This document shows, one piece after another, positions 41,193 through 49,700 of a stretch of DNA of 64,000 bases. Under the pieces are notes generated by a model, which had not been told where the DNA came from, searched no databases, and saw only the letters and a list, made by a program, of their open reading frames with translations. How positions within the stretch are numbered: position 1 is the stretch's first letter; every line of letters begins with the position of its first letter. Origin of the DNA: Agreia sp. COWG (GTDB lineage Bacteria > Actinomycetota > Actinomycetes > Actinomycetales > Microbacteriaceae); NCBI RefSeq assembly GCF_904528075.1, contig NZ_LR882035.1, positions 1,798,001 to 1,862,000 of the forward strand, given 5' to 3'. The translations under genes and the position numbers were made by a program.

Positions 41193-41938
41193 GGGCACAC
41201 TCCAGTGGTACTCAGGCTGGTCTTGTCGAGAACGAAATCCGTCGCAGACGCCGTCACCATGGCGCGGCCAGGAGTTACGTCGAGACCGGTCAGCTCGACG
41301 CCCCTGGGCAGCTGGTTCGCGATGCACACGGGAATCGGCTGGTCGAGAACGGCCTGCAGCGGAGTCGACAGGTCGACGACGGAAGAGCCATTGGCCAGCG
41401 TCGCAGTCTTGGGTGCCAGGACGACCGAATCGGCGGTGACCGAGACCCCCGCCGTCACGAGGTAGTCGATGCCGAGGCCGAGAAAAGACACGCTGCCGTC
41501 GTAACCGACAGCCTGATCGTCGAGAGTGAGGGTGGCCGAGCCGGGCACCGTCACGAAACTGTTCACGGCATCCTGGTCGAGAGCAAGGGTTGCCGTCAGC
41601 CTGTCGACGGGCTGGGCGAGATCCGTCGGCACGCCGCCGGCAGTCACGCTCACAGCAACGGGGCTGCCGTCGACGACCAGCGAAGGCGCGTCGAGGGTGA
41701 CCGTGTCGAAGCGTCCTGCCAGATACTGCTGCAGAAACGAGAAGCCGCCGATCTGCACGGACACGTCGCCCGTGACCGTCGACGGCAGGGCGGCCTCGAT
41801 CTCGGATCGGGCCCGGTCTTGCGCATAGGCGCGCAGCGACACGTCGGCGACGACTATTCCGACGGCCAACAGCACGACGATGCCGACACCCACGATGAGA
41901 CCGACGCCGCGATGGCCTCGACCGTCCCGCTCGCTCAT
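41189..41938 (-). CDS. LmeA-like (DUF2993) membrane-anchored lipid-binding protein
   Basis: 249 residues: a basic N-terminus, one membrane helix (VGLIVGVGIVVLLAVGIVV) and an extracytoplasmic beta-rich domain. The repeated short strands and GGFSFLQQYLAGRFDTVTL match DUF2993, whose mycobacterial member LmeA binds phospholipid and supports lipomannan elongation. The ATG is 35 bases after the argS stop. Coupled by GTGA to the propeller gene. Confidence 0.8.
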   Translation of the reverse strand: MSERDGRGHRGVGLIVGVGIVVLLAVGIVVADVSLRAYAQDRARSEIEAALPSTVTGDVSVQIGGFSFLQQYLAGRFDTVTLDAPSLVVDGSPVAVSVTAGGVPTDLAQPVDRLTATLALDQDAVNSFVTVPGSATLTLDDQAVGYDGSVSFLGLGIDYLVTAGVSVTADSVVLAPKTATLANGSSVVDLSTPLQAVLDQPIPVCIANQLPRGVELTGLDVTPGRAMVTASATDFVLDKTSLSTTGVCP

Positions 41939-41972
41939 GCGACCCGCCCGCTCACTGGTGCGCCGTCTTTCG

Positions 41973-43652
41973 TCACATGCGCTCGGGCGCCGAGACACCG
42001 AGCAGCTCGAGGCCGTTGCGGATGACCTGCCCGGCCGCATCATTCAGCCACAGCCGAGTGCGGTGCAGGTCGGTGATCTCTTCGTCGCCGAGAGGAAGCA
42101 CGCGTGCCTGCGAGTACCAGCGGTGGTAGTGACCGGCGACCTCCTCGAGGTAGCGGGCGATGCGGTGGGGCTCACGCAGCTCCGCCGACTTCTGCACGAT
42201 GCGCGGAAGCTCCTGAAGCGAGCCGAGCAGCTCGGTCTCGGACTCGTGGGAGAGAAGGGTGGGGTCGAAGGCGCTGCGATCGACCCCGGCCGCTGCAGCG
42301 TTCCGCGCAACCGAACGGGTGCGCGAGTGCGCGTATTGCACGTAGAACACGGGGTTGTCATTCGTCTTGGAGCGCAGCACGTCGCCGTCGAGCGACAGCG
42401 GAGAGTCGGCCGGGTAGCGTGCCAGCGAGTAGCGCAGCGCGTCGGCACCGACCCACTCGAGAAGGTCGTCGAGCTCGATGATGTTGCCGGCCCGCTTCGA
42501 CAGCTTGGCGCCGTTCAGATTCACGAGCTGGCCGATCAGCACCGACAGGTTCACGTCGGGGTCGTCTCCGGCCGCGGCGGACAGCGCCTTGAGCCTGCCG
42601 ACGTAGCCGTGGTGGTCGGCGCCCAGCAGGTAGATCTTCTCGGTGAAGCCGCGGTCCTTCTTATTCAGGTAGTACGCGGCGTCGGCGGCGAAATAGGTGA
42701 CGACGCCGTTTCCTCGCGTGAGAACCCGATCCTTGTCGTCTCCGAAGTCGGTGGTACGCACCCAGACGGCGTCGTCGGCCTCGTAGACGTGGCCCTGAGC
42801 CCGCAGTCGGTCCGCCGCGTCGTCGATCAGGCTGCGGCCCGTCTCCGGGTCGATGGCGTGCAGGGTGCGCTCCGAGAAGTACACGTCGAAGTGCACGTGG
42901 AAACGCTCGAGCGAGTCCTTGATCTCTTCGAGCTGCTTCAGGTAGCCGAGGTCGCGGGCGAGAGCCACAGCCTCGTCGAGTTCGAGCTCGAGCAGGTTCG
43001 GCACCCTCTCGAGCACGTGCTTAGCAAGCTCGCCGATGTAGGCGCCCGGGTAGCCCTTCTCCGGTGTCGGCTCCCCCTTGGCGGCCGCGAGAATCGACAG
43101 ACCGAAGTTGTCCATCTGGTTGCCCGCGTCGTTGATGTAGTACTCGGTCGCGACCACGGCGCCGGATGCGCGCAGCACCCGCGCGATCGCGTCGCCGAGG
43201 GCGGCCCAGCGCGTGTGGCCCAGGTGCAGCGGCCCCGTCGGATTGGCGGAGACGAACTCCATGTTGACCGAGAGGCCCGCGAGGGAGTCGTTCCGGCCGT
43301 AGGCGTCGCCGGCCTCGACGATCTGGCGGGCGATCTCCGCGGCCGCGGCGGTGTCGAGCGTGATGTTGATGAATCCCGGACCCGCGACATCCACCCCGGC
43401 CACGCCGGGAATCGCCTCGATCTCGGGAACGATCAGCGCTGCGAGCGCGCGGGGGTTCATGCCGAATCGGCCAGCGAACTTCATGGCGACATTCGATGCC
43501 CAGTCGCCGTGGTCGCGGTTGCGGGGCCTCTCGAGCACGAGGTCATCGGCGGTGACCGCCACGTCGGCCGTTTCATCGCCGGATGCGCGGCGCCGCGCGA
43601 CGAGGCCGGTCACGATGTCGACAAGGGCGAGGGAGAGCTGTTCGGGAGTCAC
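41973..43652 (-). CDS. argS: Arginyl-tRNA synthetase
   Basis: Class I aminoacyl-tRNA synthetase, 559 residues. The HIGH-type motif is HLGHTR after VSANPTGPL; the KMSKS-type motif is LSKRAGN. The C-terminal DALR-like anticodon-binding helical domain ends the protein. The GTG start follows TAAGAT by eight bases with no ribosome site. The gene begins the long minus-strand run. Confidence 0.97.
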   Translation of the reverse strand: MTPEQLSLALVDIVTGLVARRRASGDETADVAVTADDLVLERPRNRDHGDWASNVAMKFAGRFGMNPRALAALIVPEIEAIPGVAGVDVAGPGFINITLDTAAAAEIARQIVEAGDAYGRNDSLAGLSVNMEFVSANPTGPLHLGHTRWAALGDAIARVLRASGAVVATEYYINDAGNQMDNFGLSILAAAKGEPTPEKGYPGAYIGELAKHVLERVPNLLELELDEAVALARDLGYLKQLEEIKDSLERFHVHFDVYFSERTLHAIDPETGRSLIDDAADRLRAQGHVYEADDAVWVRTTDFGDDKDRVLTRGNGVVTYFAADAAYYLNKKDRGFTEKIYLLGADHHGYVGRLKALSAAAGDDPDVNLSVLIGQLVNLNGAKLSKRAGNIIELDDLLEWVGADALRYSLARYPADSPLSLDGDVLRSKTNDNPVFYVQYAHSRTRSVARNAAAAGVDRSAFDPTLLSHESETELLGSLQELPRIVQKSAELREPHRIARYLEEVAGHYHRWYSQARVLPLGDEEITDLHRTRLWLNDAAGQVIRNGLELLGVSAPERM

Positions 43653-43660
43653 GAGCGTCG

Positions 43661-43666
43661 ATCTTA
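43661..43666 (-). promoter_or_regulatory. -10 box, leaderless promoter of argS
   Basis: TAAGAT on the minus strand ends eight bases before the argS GTG, with no Shine-Dalgarno sequence between. Confidence 0.5.
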
Positions 43667-43696
43667 CCGTTCGCCCCACCCGAGGCCTCCGGCGGG

Positions 43697-44491
43697 TCAG
43701 CGCAGCTGCACCAGCTGGGTCACGTCATCGGTGGGCAGAGAGTCGACGGTGGCCGTGACCTGCAGCTCCGTGAGCGTCAGCAGTCCGTCGTGGTTGGTGA
43801 GAAACGCCGTGTCGGCGGCATCCCGGCCCGTGGAGATGCGAACGAGACTCTGCCGCGGGGCGAGCGCCGTGGCATCCACGATGTGCCACGCGCCCTCGAC
43901 GTAGGCCTCGGCGACCGCGTGGAAGTCCATGGGGTCGAGTCCCGGGGCGTAGACCGCGACCAAGCGGGCCGGCACGTCGAGGGCCCTCAGCAGCGCGACG
44001 ACGAGGTGGGCGTAGTCGCGGCACACGCCCTGGCGGGCGAGAAGGGTTCGCACGGCCCCGTCTGTCGGCAGGCTGGAACCCGGCACGTAGCTCAGCTTGT
44101 CGCCCACCCAGGAACTCACGCCGTCGAGCAGTGCCCGCCCCTTCAGGCCTGCGAACTCGGAGACGGCCGTCGGCAGAAGGATGTCCGACTCGCAGTAGCG
44201 GCTCGGCTTCAGGTAGGTGAAGCGGTCGAGGGCGGTCACCTCGGCGGGCACGGCGTCGCCCGTGACGGTCGCCCAATAGTTCATGGTGAGCGTTCCCGCT
44301 CCCACCGTGAACTGGTGCAGTCGAGACCCGTGCAGGTCGCTGATCTCGACGGGCGTGATGGTGGAGCCGCCGTAGCGGAAATCGATCGTCTCGATCTCTT
44401 TCGTGATGCCCTCGGCGACACTGGCCGCGAAGACCATGGTGACGGGGCTGTCGATTCTGACGGCGATGTGTGCGGAGACCGAGCGCTTCAT
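43697..44491 (-). CDS. Transglutaminase-like cysteine protease-fold protein
   Basis: Predicted peptidase or transglutaminase of the papain-like superfamily, about 264 residues. The triad is visible as Cys in RQGVCRDYAHL, His in MDFHAVAEAY and Asp in HIVDATALAP. An N-terminal beta-rich domain precedes the core, as in many actinobacterial members. No signal peptide. Start uncertain among ATGs at 44491, 44503 and 44524; MKRSVSAHI matches family starts best. Confidence 0.85.
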   Translation of the reverse strand: MKRSVSAHIAVRIDSPVTMVFAASVAEGITKEIETIDFRYGGSTITPVEISDLHGSRLHQFTVGAGTLTMNYWATVTGDAVPAEVTALDRFTYLKPSRYCESDILLPTAVSEFAGLKGRALLDGVSSWVGDKLSYVPGSSLPTDGAVRTLLARQGVCRDYAHLVVALLRALDVPARLVAVYAPGLDPMDFHAVAEAYVEGAWHIVDATALAPRQSLVRISTGRDAADTAFLTNHDGLLTLTELQVTATVDSLPTDDVTQLVQLR

Positions 44492-44526
44492 ATCGCGCAT
44501 CATGCCATCCGAATGTTTCGACAATG

Positions 44527-44551
44527 TTGACGGCCCTGCTTCTGGTAGGTT
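44527..44551 (+). promoter_or_regulatory. Candidate promoter of tRNA-Arg
   Basis: TTGACG at 44527 and TAGGTT (preceded by TGG, an extended -10) at 44546 lie just before the tRNA gene, but only 13 bases apart, so the pair is imperfect. Confidence 0.3.
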
Positions 44552-44564
44552 CTTACTGCAGTAC

Positions 44565-44636
44565 GCCCTCGTAGCTCAGCGGAAGAGCGCTTCCCTCCGA
44601 AGGAATAGGTCGCTGGTTCAAATCCAGTCGAGGGCA
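44565..44636 (+). tRNA. tRNA-Arg (anticodon CCG)
   Basis: A complete cloverleaf can be folded. The acceptor stem GCCCTCG pairs exactly with CGAGGGC, the D arm is GCTC/GAGC, the anticodon loop CTCCGAA carries CCG after the invariant U, and the T arm is GCTGG-TTCAAAT-CCAGT. The CCA end is not encoded. It would read CGG arginine codons. The lowest pair of the anticodon stem is a C-U mismatch. Confidence 0.93.
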
Positions 44637-44679
44637 CACCATCTAGCACGTCACGTGCCCAGCAGTGTTGACTGGGGCA

Positions 44680-46434
44680 ATGGCCAAAACTGTCGCAGAC
44701 CAGCTCATCGCCCAGCTCATCGACGCTGGGGTGCACCGCATCTACGGAATCGTCGGGGACAGCCTGAATCCGGTTGTCGATGCCGTGCGCAGATCCGGCG
44801 GCTCGGCCAAGGGCGGCATCGACTGGATCCACGTGCGCAATGAAGAGGCCGCCGCCTTCGCCGCCGGAGCCGAGGCCCAGCTCACCGGCCGACTCGCGGT
44901 CTGCGCGGGCAGCTGCGGCCCTGGCAACCTGCACCTGATCAACGGGCTCTACGACGCCCACCGCTCGGGCGCGCCGGTGCTGGCCATCGCCAGCCACATT
45001 CCGAGCATCGAGATCGGCAGCTCCTACTTTCAAGAGACGCACCCCGACAGGCTGTTCGTCGAGTGCTCGAACTACTGCGAGCTGGTGTCGACGGCCGCGC
45101 AGGCGCCGCGCGTCGTGAACTCGGCCATCCGGCATGCCACGGGCCTCGGCGGCGTGGCCGTCGTGACCCTGCCCGGCGACGTCGCCGAGCTGGATGCCGT
45201 GGGCTCGGCCCCGGCGTTCGTGCTGCCGGGCGCGCCCTCCGTAGTGCCGCACGCCGCCGATGTACGCGCGTTGGCCGATGCCATCAACTCGGCGAAGACG
45301 GTCGCCATCTTCGCCGGCGCGGGAGCGGAGGGCGCCCACGACGAGCTCGTGGCGTTCGCCGATCTGCTCGCCGCCCCGGTGGGGCACTCGATGCGCGGAA
45401 AGCAGTTCGTGCAGTACGACAACCCGTTCGACGTGGGCATGACCGGGCTTCTCGGCTACGGCGCAGCGCACGCCGGCATCCACGATGCAGATCTGCTGAT
45501 CCTGGTCGGCACCGATTTTCCCTATGAGCAGTTCCTGCCCGACGGCAGCACGGTGACGATCGCGCAGATCGACTCGAACGCCTCGCACCTGGGTCGCCGC
45601 ACCAGCGTCGCCCACCCGGTGCACGGCGACGTGCTCTCGACCATCGCAGCACTGACGCCGCTCATCTCAGGCCAGCGAAGCCGTTCGTTCCTCGACAAGA
45701 CGCTGAAGCGCCACGAGAAGCTGCTCGGCTCGGTGGTGGGTAAGTACACCGACGTCGACAGCACCGTGCCCATCCATCCCGAATACGCGGCCACGGTGCT
45801 CGACGAGCTGCTCGCCGACGACGCCATCGTCACCGCGGACACGGGCATGGGCAACGTGTGGCAGGCCCGCTACATCACGCCCAACGGGCGGCGCCGGCTC
45901 ATCGGTTCGTACCTGCACGGCTCCATGGCCAACGCGGTGCCCCAGGCGATCGGTGCGCAGGCCGCCTTCCCCAACCGCCAGGTCGTCACCATCTCGGGCG
46001 ACGGAGGACTGTCGATGCTCATGGGAGAACTCATCACGGTGGCGGCATACAAGCTGCCCGTCAAGATCGTGGTCTTCAACAACTCGACGCTCGGACTGGT
46101 GAAACTCGAGATGTTCGTCGACGGCTACCCGGACTTCGGGGTCGACGTTCCCGGGGTCGACTACGCGGCAGTCGCCGCGGCCCTGGGCTTCTTCTCGCGT
46201 CGGGTCGACGACCCGAAGCAGCTGCGCGCTGCGCTGGCCGATGCCTTCGCCCATGACGGGCCGGCACTGGTCGACATCTCGACAGACCCGCTTGCGCTCT
46301 CGCTTCCCCCGACCATCACCGCTAAGCAGGTCACGGGGTTCGGTCTCGCCATGTCGAAACTCGTGCTCAACGGCGGCGTCGGCGAGGCGGTGAAACTCGC
46401 GCGGTCCAACATCCGGCACGTGCCAGGTCTGTAG
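44680..46434 (+). CDS. poxB: Thiamine-pyrophosphate-dependent pyruvate oxidase/dehydrogenase (PoxB-like)
   Basis: Converts pyruvate to acetate and CO2, passing electrons to quinone, or to acetyl-phosphate in oxidase relatives. 584 residues. The N-terminal TPP domain has the catalytic Glu in VRNEEAAAFAAGAEAQLTG; a central FAD-binding-type domain and a C-terminal TPP domain with SGDGGLSMLMGELITVAAY ending at the NN of VVFNNS follow. The C-terminus carries a short tail as in PoxB, which there binds membrane. ATG at 44680, two codons before an in-frame upstream ATG at 44665 is less favoured. It is alone, after the tRNA. Confidence 0.88.
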   Translation: MAKTVADQLIAQLIDAGVHRIYGIVGDSLNPVVDAVRRSGGSAKGGIDWIHVRNEEAAAFAAGAEAQLTGRLAVCAGSCGPGNLHLINGLYDAHRSGAPVLAIASHIPSIEIGSSYFQETHPDRLFVECSNYCELVSTAAQAPRVVNSAIRHATGLGGVAVVTLPGDVAELDAVGSAPAFVLPGAPSVVPHAADVRALADAINSAKTVAIFAGAGAEGAHDELVAFADLLAAPVGHSMRGKQFVQYDNPFDVGMTGLLGYGAAHAGIHDADLLILVGTDFPYEQFLPDGSTVTIAQIDSNASHLGRRTSVAHPVHGDVLSTIAALTPLISGQRSRSFLDKTLKRHEKLLGSVVGKYTDVDSTVPIHPEYAATVLDELLADDAIVTADTGMGNVWQARYITPNGRRRLIGSYLHGSMANAVPQAIGAQAAFPNRQVVTISGDGGLSMLMGELITVAAYKLPVKIVVFNNSTLGLVKLEMFVDGYPDFGVDVPGVDYAAVAAALGFFSRRVDDPKQLRAALADAFAHDGPALVDISTDPLALSLPPTITAKQVTGFGLAMSKLVLNGGVGEAVKLARSNIRHVPGL

Positions 46435-46436
46435 GC

Positions 46437-46461
46437 GAGCGCGCGTCTCTACGCTGCGCTC
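46437..46461. terminator. Hairpin between convergent poxB and TPR genes
   Basis: GAGCGCGCGT-CTCT-ACGC-T-GCGCTC forms a ten-pair stem with one bulged T and a four-base loop. It begins three bases after the poxB stop and overlaps the end of the TPR gene. No T-tract on either strand, so a factor-dependent or bidirectional terminator is plausible. Confidence 0.45.
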
Positions 46462-46940
46462 TCGGTGAGCGCGGCAGCGTAGGCGCGAACGGAGCGGTGG
46501 TAGCGGGGCAACGTGGGCTCGATCGCCTCGATGACGACACGCAGGGCTTCGTCGTGCTCACCGGCACTGTGCAGGGCGAGGGCGAGGAATACGGCGGGCG
46601 CGGCTCCCGTGGCGGGATGCGGCGAGGCCCCTCGCAGCATCGTGATGGCCTCGTCGATGCGGCCGAGGTTGCGCAGCGTCGAGGCGTGCTGCACGACGAG
46701 CTGGGCAGCACGGGCGGAATCGACCTCGCCGAGGCCCGCGGCCGTCGCCCTCTCGTACTCCCCCACGGCCTCTTCTGCGAGCCCGGCCGAGTCGAATGCC
46801 CCGCCGAGCTCGAAAGCTCCCAGGGCCGGATGCGGTGCAGCCTCGGCGAGCACCCGCATCTTCTCGACGCGGTCGGCATCACCGACCACGGAATCGGCCC
46901 ACAGGGTCGCGACGCGCTCTTCCCATTCGGCGTTACTCAT
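46449..46940 (-). CDS. Tetratricopeptide-repeat protein
   Basis: 163 residues, all helical, with three or so TPR-type pairs (such as GAFDSAGLAEEAVGEYERA and STLRNLGRIDEAITMLRGA). Likely a protein-interaction module; partner unknown. ATG start six bases after TAGCCT, leaderless. Confidence 0.8.
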   Translation of the reverse strand: MSNAEWEERVATLWADSVVGDADRVEKMRVLAEAAPHPALGAFELGGAFDSAGLAEEAVGEYERATAAGLGEVDSARAAQLVVQHASTLRNLGRIDEAITMLRGASPHPATGAAPAVFLALALHSAGEHDEALRVVIEAIEPTLPRYHRSVRAYAAALTESAA

Positions 46941-46946
46941 GCGTCG

Positions 46947-46952
46947 AGGCTA
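46947..46952 (-). promoter_or_regulatory. -10 box, leaderless promoter of the TPR gene
   Basis: TAGCCT on the minus strand ends six bases before the ATG at 46940. Confidence 0.5.
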
Positions 46953-47019
46953 GCGGTCTCCCTTCGGTACCCAATCCACAGACGAACGGCTGAGTACGTA
47001 ATTTCCGCCCAGAATCCGA

Positions 47020-47523
47020 CTATTGCACGGTGAAGCGCACCCAGGAGTCGTGAGGCAGATCGAGTCTGCCGGGCACCTCACGATGCTCATGCGTCCATGT
47101 CGGATCAGCGTCGGCGGCGACAGCTCTCCAAAACTCCGCGGCGGGTTTGTTGGCGTCCTGAAAGGCGACAGCCCACCGGCCCCGGTGTTGTCGAGTGAGG
47201 TGACGTACGGCTGCTCGGCCATGTCCGGCCCTCCGTGCTCCTCTCACAACAAAAAAGCTGCTGATGATGCGCTCCTCGTCGTCGAACCCTCTGATGAGGC
47301 AGATCCCGACCGGCGACGCACCGAGACGCAGCACGTAACAACCCCAACCTGGTTCGGTCAGCGCGGCGTCGAGCCTCTGCCGCCGGAAGCGACCCTCGCC
47401 GTCGGGGAATACTCCAGAGGAAGACATATCGTGTTGGAAGAGCATCCAGAGCCTGTCGAGCAACGGCCTGTCCTTCGCGGTCGAGCGGACGATTGCGATG
47501 GGTGTCAGTGGAGAACTGGGCAT
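47020..47523 (-). CDS. GNAT-family N-acetyltransferase
   Basis: 167 residues, a single GNAT domain. The core strand-turn-helix is VGICLIRGFDDEERIISSFF and the acetyl-CoA loop is RGARRAGHGRAAVRHL. The end (DLPHDSWVRFTV) has the usual last strand. Substrate unknown. The only usual start codon is an ATG directly after a terminator-like hairpin and T-tract, without a ribosome site. Its base composition looks lower in GC than flanking core genes. Confidence 0.82.
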   Translation of the reverse strand: MPSSPLTPIAIVRSTAKDRPLLDRLWMLFQHDMSSSGVFPDGEGRFRRQRLDAALTEPGWGCYVLRLGASPVGICLIRGFDDEERIISSFFVVRGARRAGHGRAAVRHLTRQHRGRWAVAFQDANKPAAEFWRAVAADADPTWTHEHREVPGRLDLPHDSWVRFTVQ

Positions 47524-47546
47524 AAAAAAACCTTCACCGTGAAGGT
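47524..47546 (-). terminator. Intrinsic terminator-like hairpin with T-tract
   Basis: On the minus strand ACCTTCA-CGG-TGAAGGT forms a perfect seven-pair stem with a three-base loop, followed directly by six to seven T and then ATG of the GNAT gene. It lies 43 bases after the stop of the preceding hypothetical gene, whose terminator it most likely is. Confidence 0.7.
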
Positions 47547-47588
47547 GAAGGAGTTACATACGAATTCTACCGCGCGTGAAGGGTTCCG

Positions 47589-47858
47589 TCATAGCGGCTG
47601 CGATTGTCGTCGGAGTTCGTCGAGCTCGACTTGATATCTCCTCATCGCGAAGCGGGTAACGAGCATCTCCAACCGAGAGTTCGCCACGATCCGCGCCAGG
47701 GACGAATCGATCCCCAACCGGGCGGCGACGAGAGCAATGAATTCATCGGACGAATCGACCTCGGCGGACTCCCGTATGAGATCGACAATGGCTGGTCCGG
47801 CGGCGAGGAGCGCCTCGAGAACCTCCATTCTCGATTGAACGTCAGGGTCGGTAGCCAT
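47589..47858 (-). CDS. Small hypothetical protein
   Basis: 89 residues, mostly helical, ending LEMLVTRFAMRRYQVELDEL. The last part loosely recalls the coiled-coil segment of GyrA/ParC subunits, but this is a weak impression by eye. The ATG at 47858 is chosen because GACAAT ends seven bases upstream; a longer frame to 47939 adds basic low-complexity residues. It is divergent from the next gene. Confidence 0.6.
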   Translation of the reverse strand: MATDPDVQSRMEVLEALLAAGPAIVDLIRESAEVDSSDEFIALVAARLGIDSSLARIVANSRLEMLVTRFAMRRYQVELDELRRQSQPL

Positions 47859-47914
47859 GACCACGATTGTCCCTCGCGATGGCCGTGCCTGGAAATCCTG
47901 AATTTTCGCGCGGG

Positions 47915-47920
47915 TACTCT
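47915..47920 (+). promoter_or_regulatory. -10 box, leaderless promoter of the 47.9 kb hypothetical gene
   Basis: TACTCT ends six bases before the GTG at 47927, with only T and GC between. Confidence 0.45.
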
Positions 47921-47926
47921 TTTTGC

Positions 47927-48379
47927 GTGGAGGAAGCAATCCGGAAGCCCGATCCGTTCGATGGCCAACGGACCCTTCCGAAACCGCAAGACAAACGCGA
48001 GGCCTGCCGACTAAAGGGACGGAGTACCATTCCCCGCGACCTGAATCACGAAGAACGCACGCTTCTCGCCCTGCTGCTCAGCGGCGACTGGCTCGGAGCC
48101 GCTGAAGCACGCCATCAACTGGAGACGGCAAAACACGCAAGGCACTGGTTTGAAGGATCACTGAGCTTCGACTTGGCAATTGATCCCCATCTCCCGCTCG
48201 TGCCGGTATCGGACGGGATCCTGGAGCCCACGGATCGTCTCGTCTACCACCGCGAGGCCCTCGTCGGCGGCGTGATGATCTGGGTATGCGGCGGCAGGAT
48301 CAGCAGCTTCGAGTACTACTGGTCGACTGACGACATGCCAACCGCCCTCCCCGCGTCACACCAAATCGAAACCCGCTGA
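47927..48379 (+). CDS. Hypothetical protein, possible immunity-type protein
   Basis: 150 residues, no membrane segment. The C-terminal half, with LVYHREALVGGVMIWVCGGRISSFEYYWS and TALPASH, resembles small actinobacterial proteins often seen near polymorphic toxins; I offer immunity only as a possibility. GTG start six bases after TACTCT. Lower GC than its surroundings. No toxin gene is visible beside it. Confidence 0.6.
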   Translation: MEEAIRKPDPFDGQRTLPKPQDKREACRLKGRSTIPRDLNHEERTLLALLLSGDWLGAAEARHQLETAKHARHWFEGSLSFDLAIDPHLPLVPVSDGILEPTDRLVYHREALVGGVMIWVCGGRISSFEYYWSTDDMPTALPASHQIETR

Positions 48380-48404
48380 GCACCAGGCCGCTGCTGTACA
48401 GGGG

Positions 48405-48746
48405 CTATGCCCGCTTCGCGGCGGCCGATGCCCGCACGACGACCCACACAAGTCCAATGATGAATGTGGCGATGGCGGCCCAGTAGCCAGGGGGAAGACT
48501 CAAGCCGATCACGCTGGAGACGGCCGCAACGGCGAAAGAAATCGATCCTGGCACGACGCCGGCAGCGTGGCCGACTCTCCACGAGTGATCGTCGCGCATC
48601 AGGGCGGGAACGCGGAGGCCGATGGCGTGGTTGAGCGGTAGCGAGCCCCGACCGGCGACGACGCAGATCACGACGATGAGAAGAAGCAGCGCGGCCGAGA
48701 CCCAGCCACCGATGGCGAGACCGGCCGTCGGGTCCTGTGTATGCAT
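48405..48746 (-). CDS. SdpI-family membrane protein
   Basis: 113 residues with three membrane helices and the family loop LPLNHAIGLRVPALMRDDHSWRVGHAAG (read in two parts). Bacillus SdpI gives immunity to the SdpC toxin; most homologues have no proven role. Start chosen at MHTQDPTAG; a longer frame from 48812 adds basic residues unlike the family. Confidence 0.8.
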   Translation of the reverse strand: MHTQDPTAGLAIGGWVSAALLLLIVVICVVAGRGSLPLNHAIGLRVPALMRDDHSWRVGHAAGVVPGSISFAVAAVSSVIGLSLPPGYWAAIATFIIGLVWVVVRASAAAKRA

Positions 48747-48821
48747 GGCCCCATTCTTCACCCGATGCGAGCGAGTGCGTGAGACGCCGAATCTCGTTCG
48801 GCCGAAGGGCACCCGACTGGC

Positions 48822-49565
48822 TCAGACGAGTGCGCTCTCTCTTACCGTGAGCCTCGCTACGAGGGCGGCGAGCTGGCCGACCGGCGCACCCTTGTCTTCA
48901 GGGTGGAACTGCACTCCGGTCACGGGCAGAGAAGTGTGCTCGACGACCTCGACGACGCCATCGGGAGCCGTTCCCACTGCCTGGAGCCCCTCACCGAGCC
49001 GGTCCACGGCCTGGTGATGCGCGCTCTGCACCGTGAGCTCGTCGACGCCGAGGTCTGCTGCCACGCGGCTCGTCGAGTCCAGGGCCACGGGGTGCGTAGC
49101 CATGACAGAGCTGATCGGCGCACCGACGTTCTTGTGAAGGGTGTTCGAGCCGAGGTCCTGCACGATCGAGCCGCCGAGCGCGACGTTGATGACCTGCAGC
49201 CCGCGGCACACGCCGAGCAACGGAGTTCCACGACGAACGGCGCGCTGCACGAGGGCGATCTGAGCCTCGTCGGCGGTCTCGAAGTGCTGGCTCTCGAACG
49301 GATAGCCCGTCGGTGCCCCGTAGTACCGGGGCGAGAGGTCTTCGCCGCCCATCAGCATGAGCGCCTCACTCGCATCGGTCAGAGCAAGGAGTGCGGCGGT
49401 TCCCACGTCGGCCGCGGCGACGCGGTTGACGATCCAGCCGGCATCCTCGGCGCAACGGACGGCTCGGGAGTTCATCGCCTCGACATAGGAGTGGTACTCC
49501 ACGTCGCGCGGGCGGTACCGGGTGACCTCGACCACGCTCAGTCGCTTCGTCTCTCGAGATGCCAT
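48822..49565 (-). CDS. Class I glutamine amidotransferase-like protein, PuuD family
   Basis: Predicted gamma-glutamyl-GABA hydrolase or related enzyme. 247 residues. The nucleophile is Cys in LLGVCRGLQVINVALGG, the His-Glu pair is in VQFHPEDKG, and the oxyanion region GGEDLSPRYYG is conserved. Family members cleave gamma-glutamyl amides, for example in putrescine breakdown. Start ATG at 49565; the TPM gene is divergent. A putrescine pathway is not evident in the window. Confidence 0.87.
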   Translation of the reverse strand: MASRETKRLSVVEVTRYRPRDVEYHSYVEAMNSRAVRCAEDAGWIVNRVAAADVGTAALLALTDASEALMLMGGEDLSPRYYGAPTGYPFESQHFETADEAQIALVQRAVRRGTPLLGVCRGLQVINVALGGSIVQDLGSNTLHKNVGAPISSVMATHPVALDSTSRVAADLGVDELTVQSAHHQAVDRLGEGLQAVGTAPDGVVEVVEHTSLPVTGVQFHPEDKGAPVGQLAALVARLTVRESALV

Positions 49566-49687
49566 GACCCTATGATCCGCCGTCGCCTCGTGTCTGCTCC
49601 ACCCCGACCGTAACCGAACGACACAAAGCGACGGCTCGTGCTCGTGCCCAGCCTTGTTGCGCCTAGCCCCTGCCACAGCCCCTGTCC

Positions 49688-49693
49688 TAGACT
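49688..49693 (+). promoter_or_regulatory. -10 box, leaderless promoter of the TPM gene
   Basis: TAGACT ends seven bases before the ATG at 49701. Confidence 0.55.
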
Positions 49694-49700
49694 TCGATCG

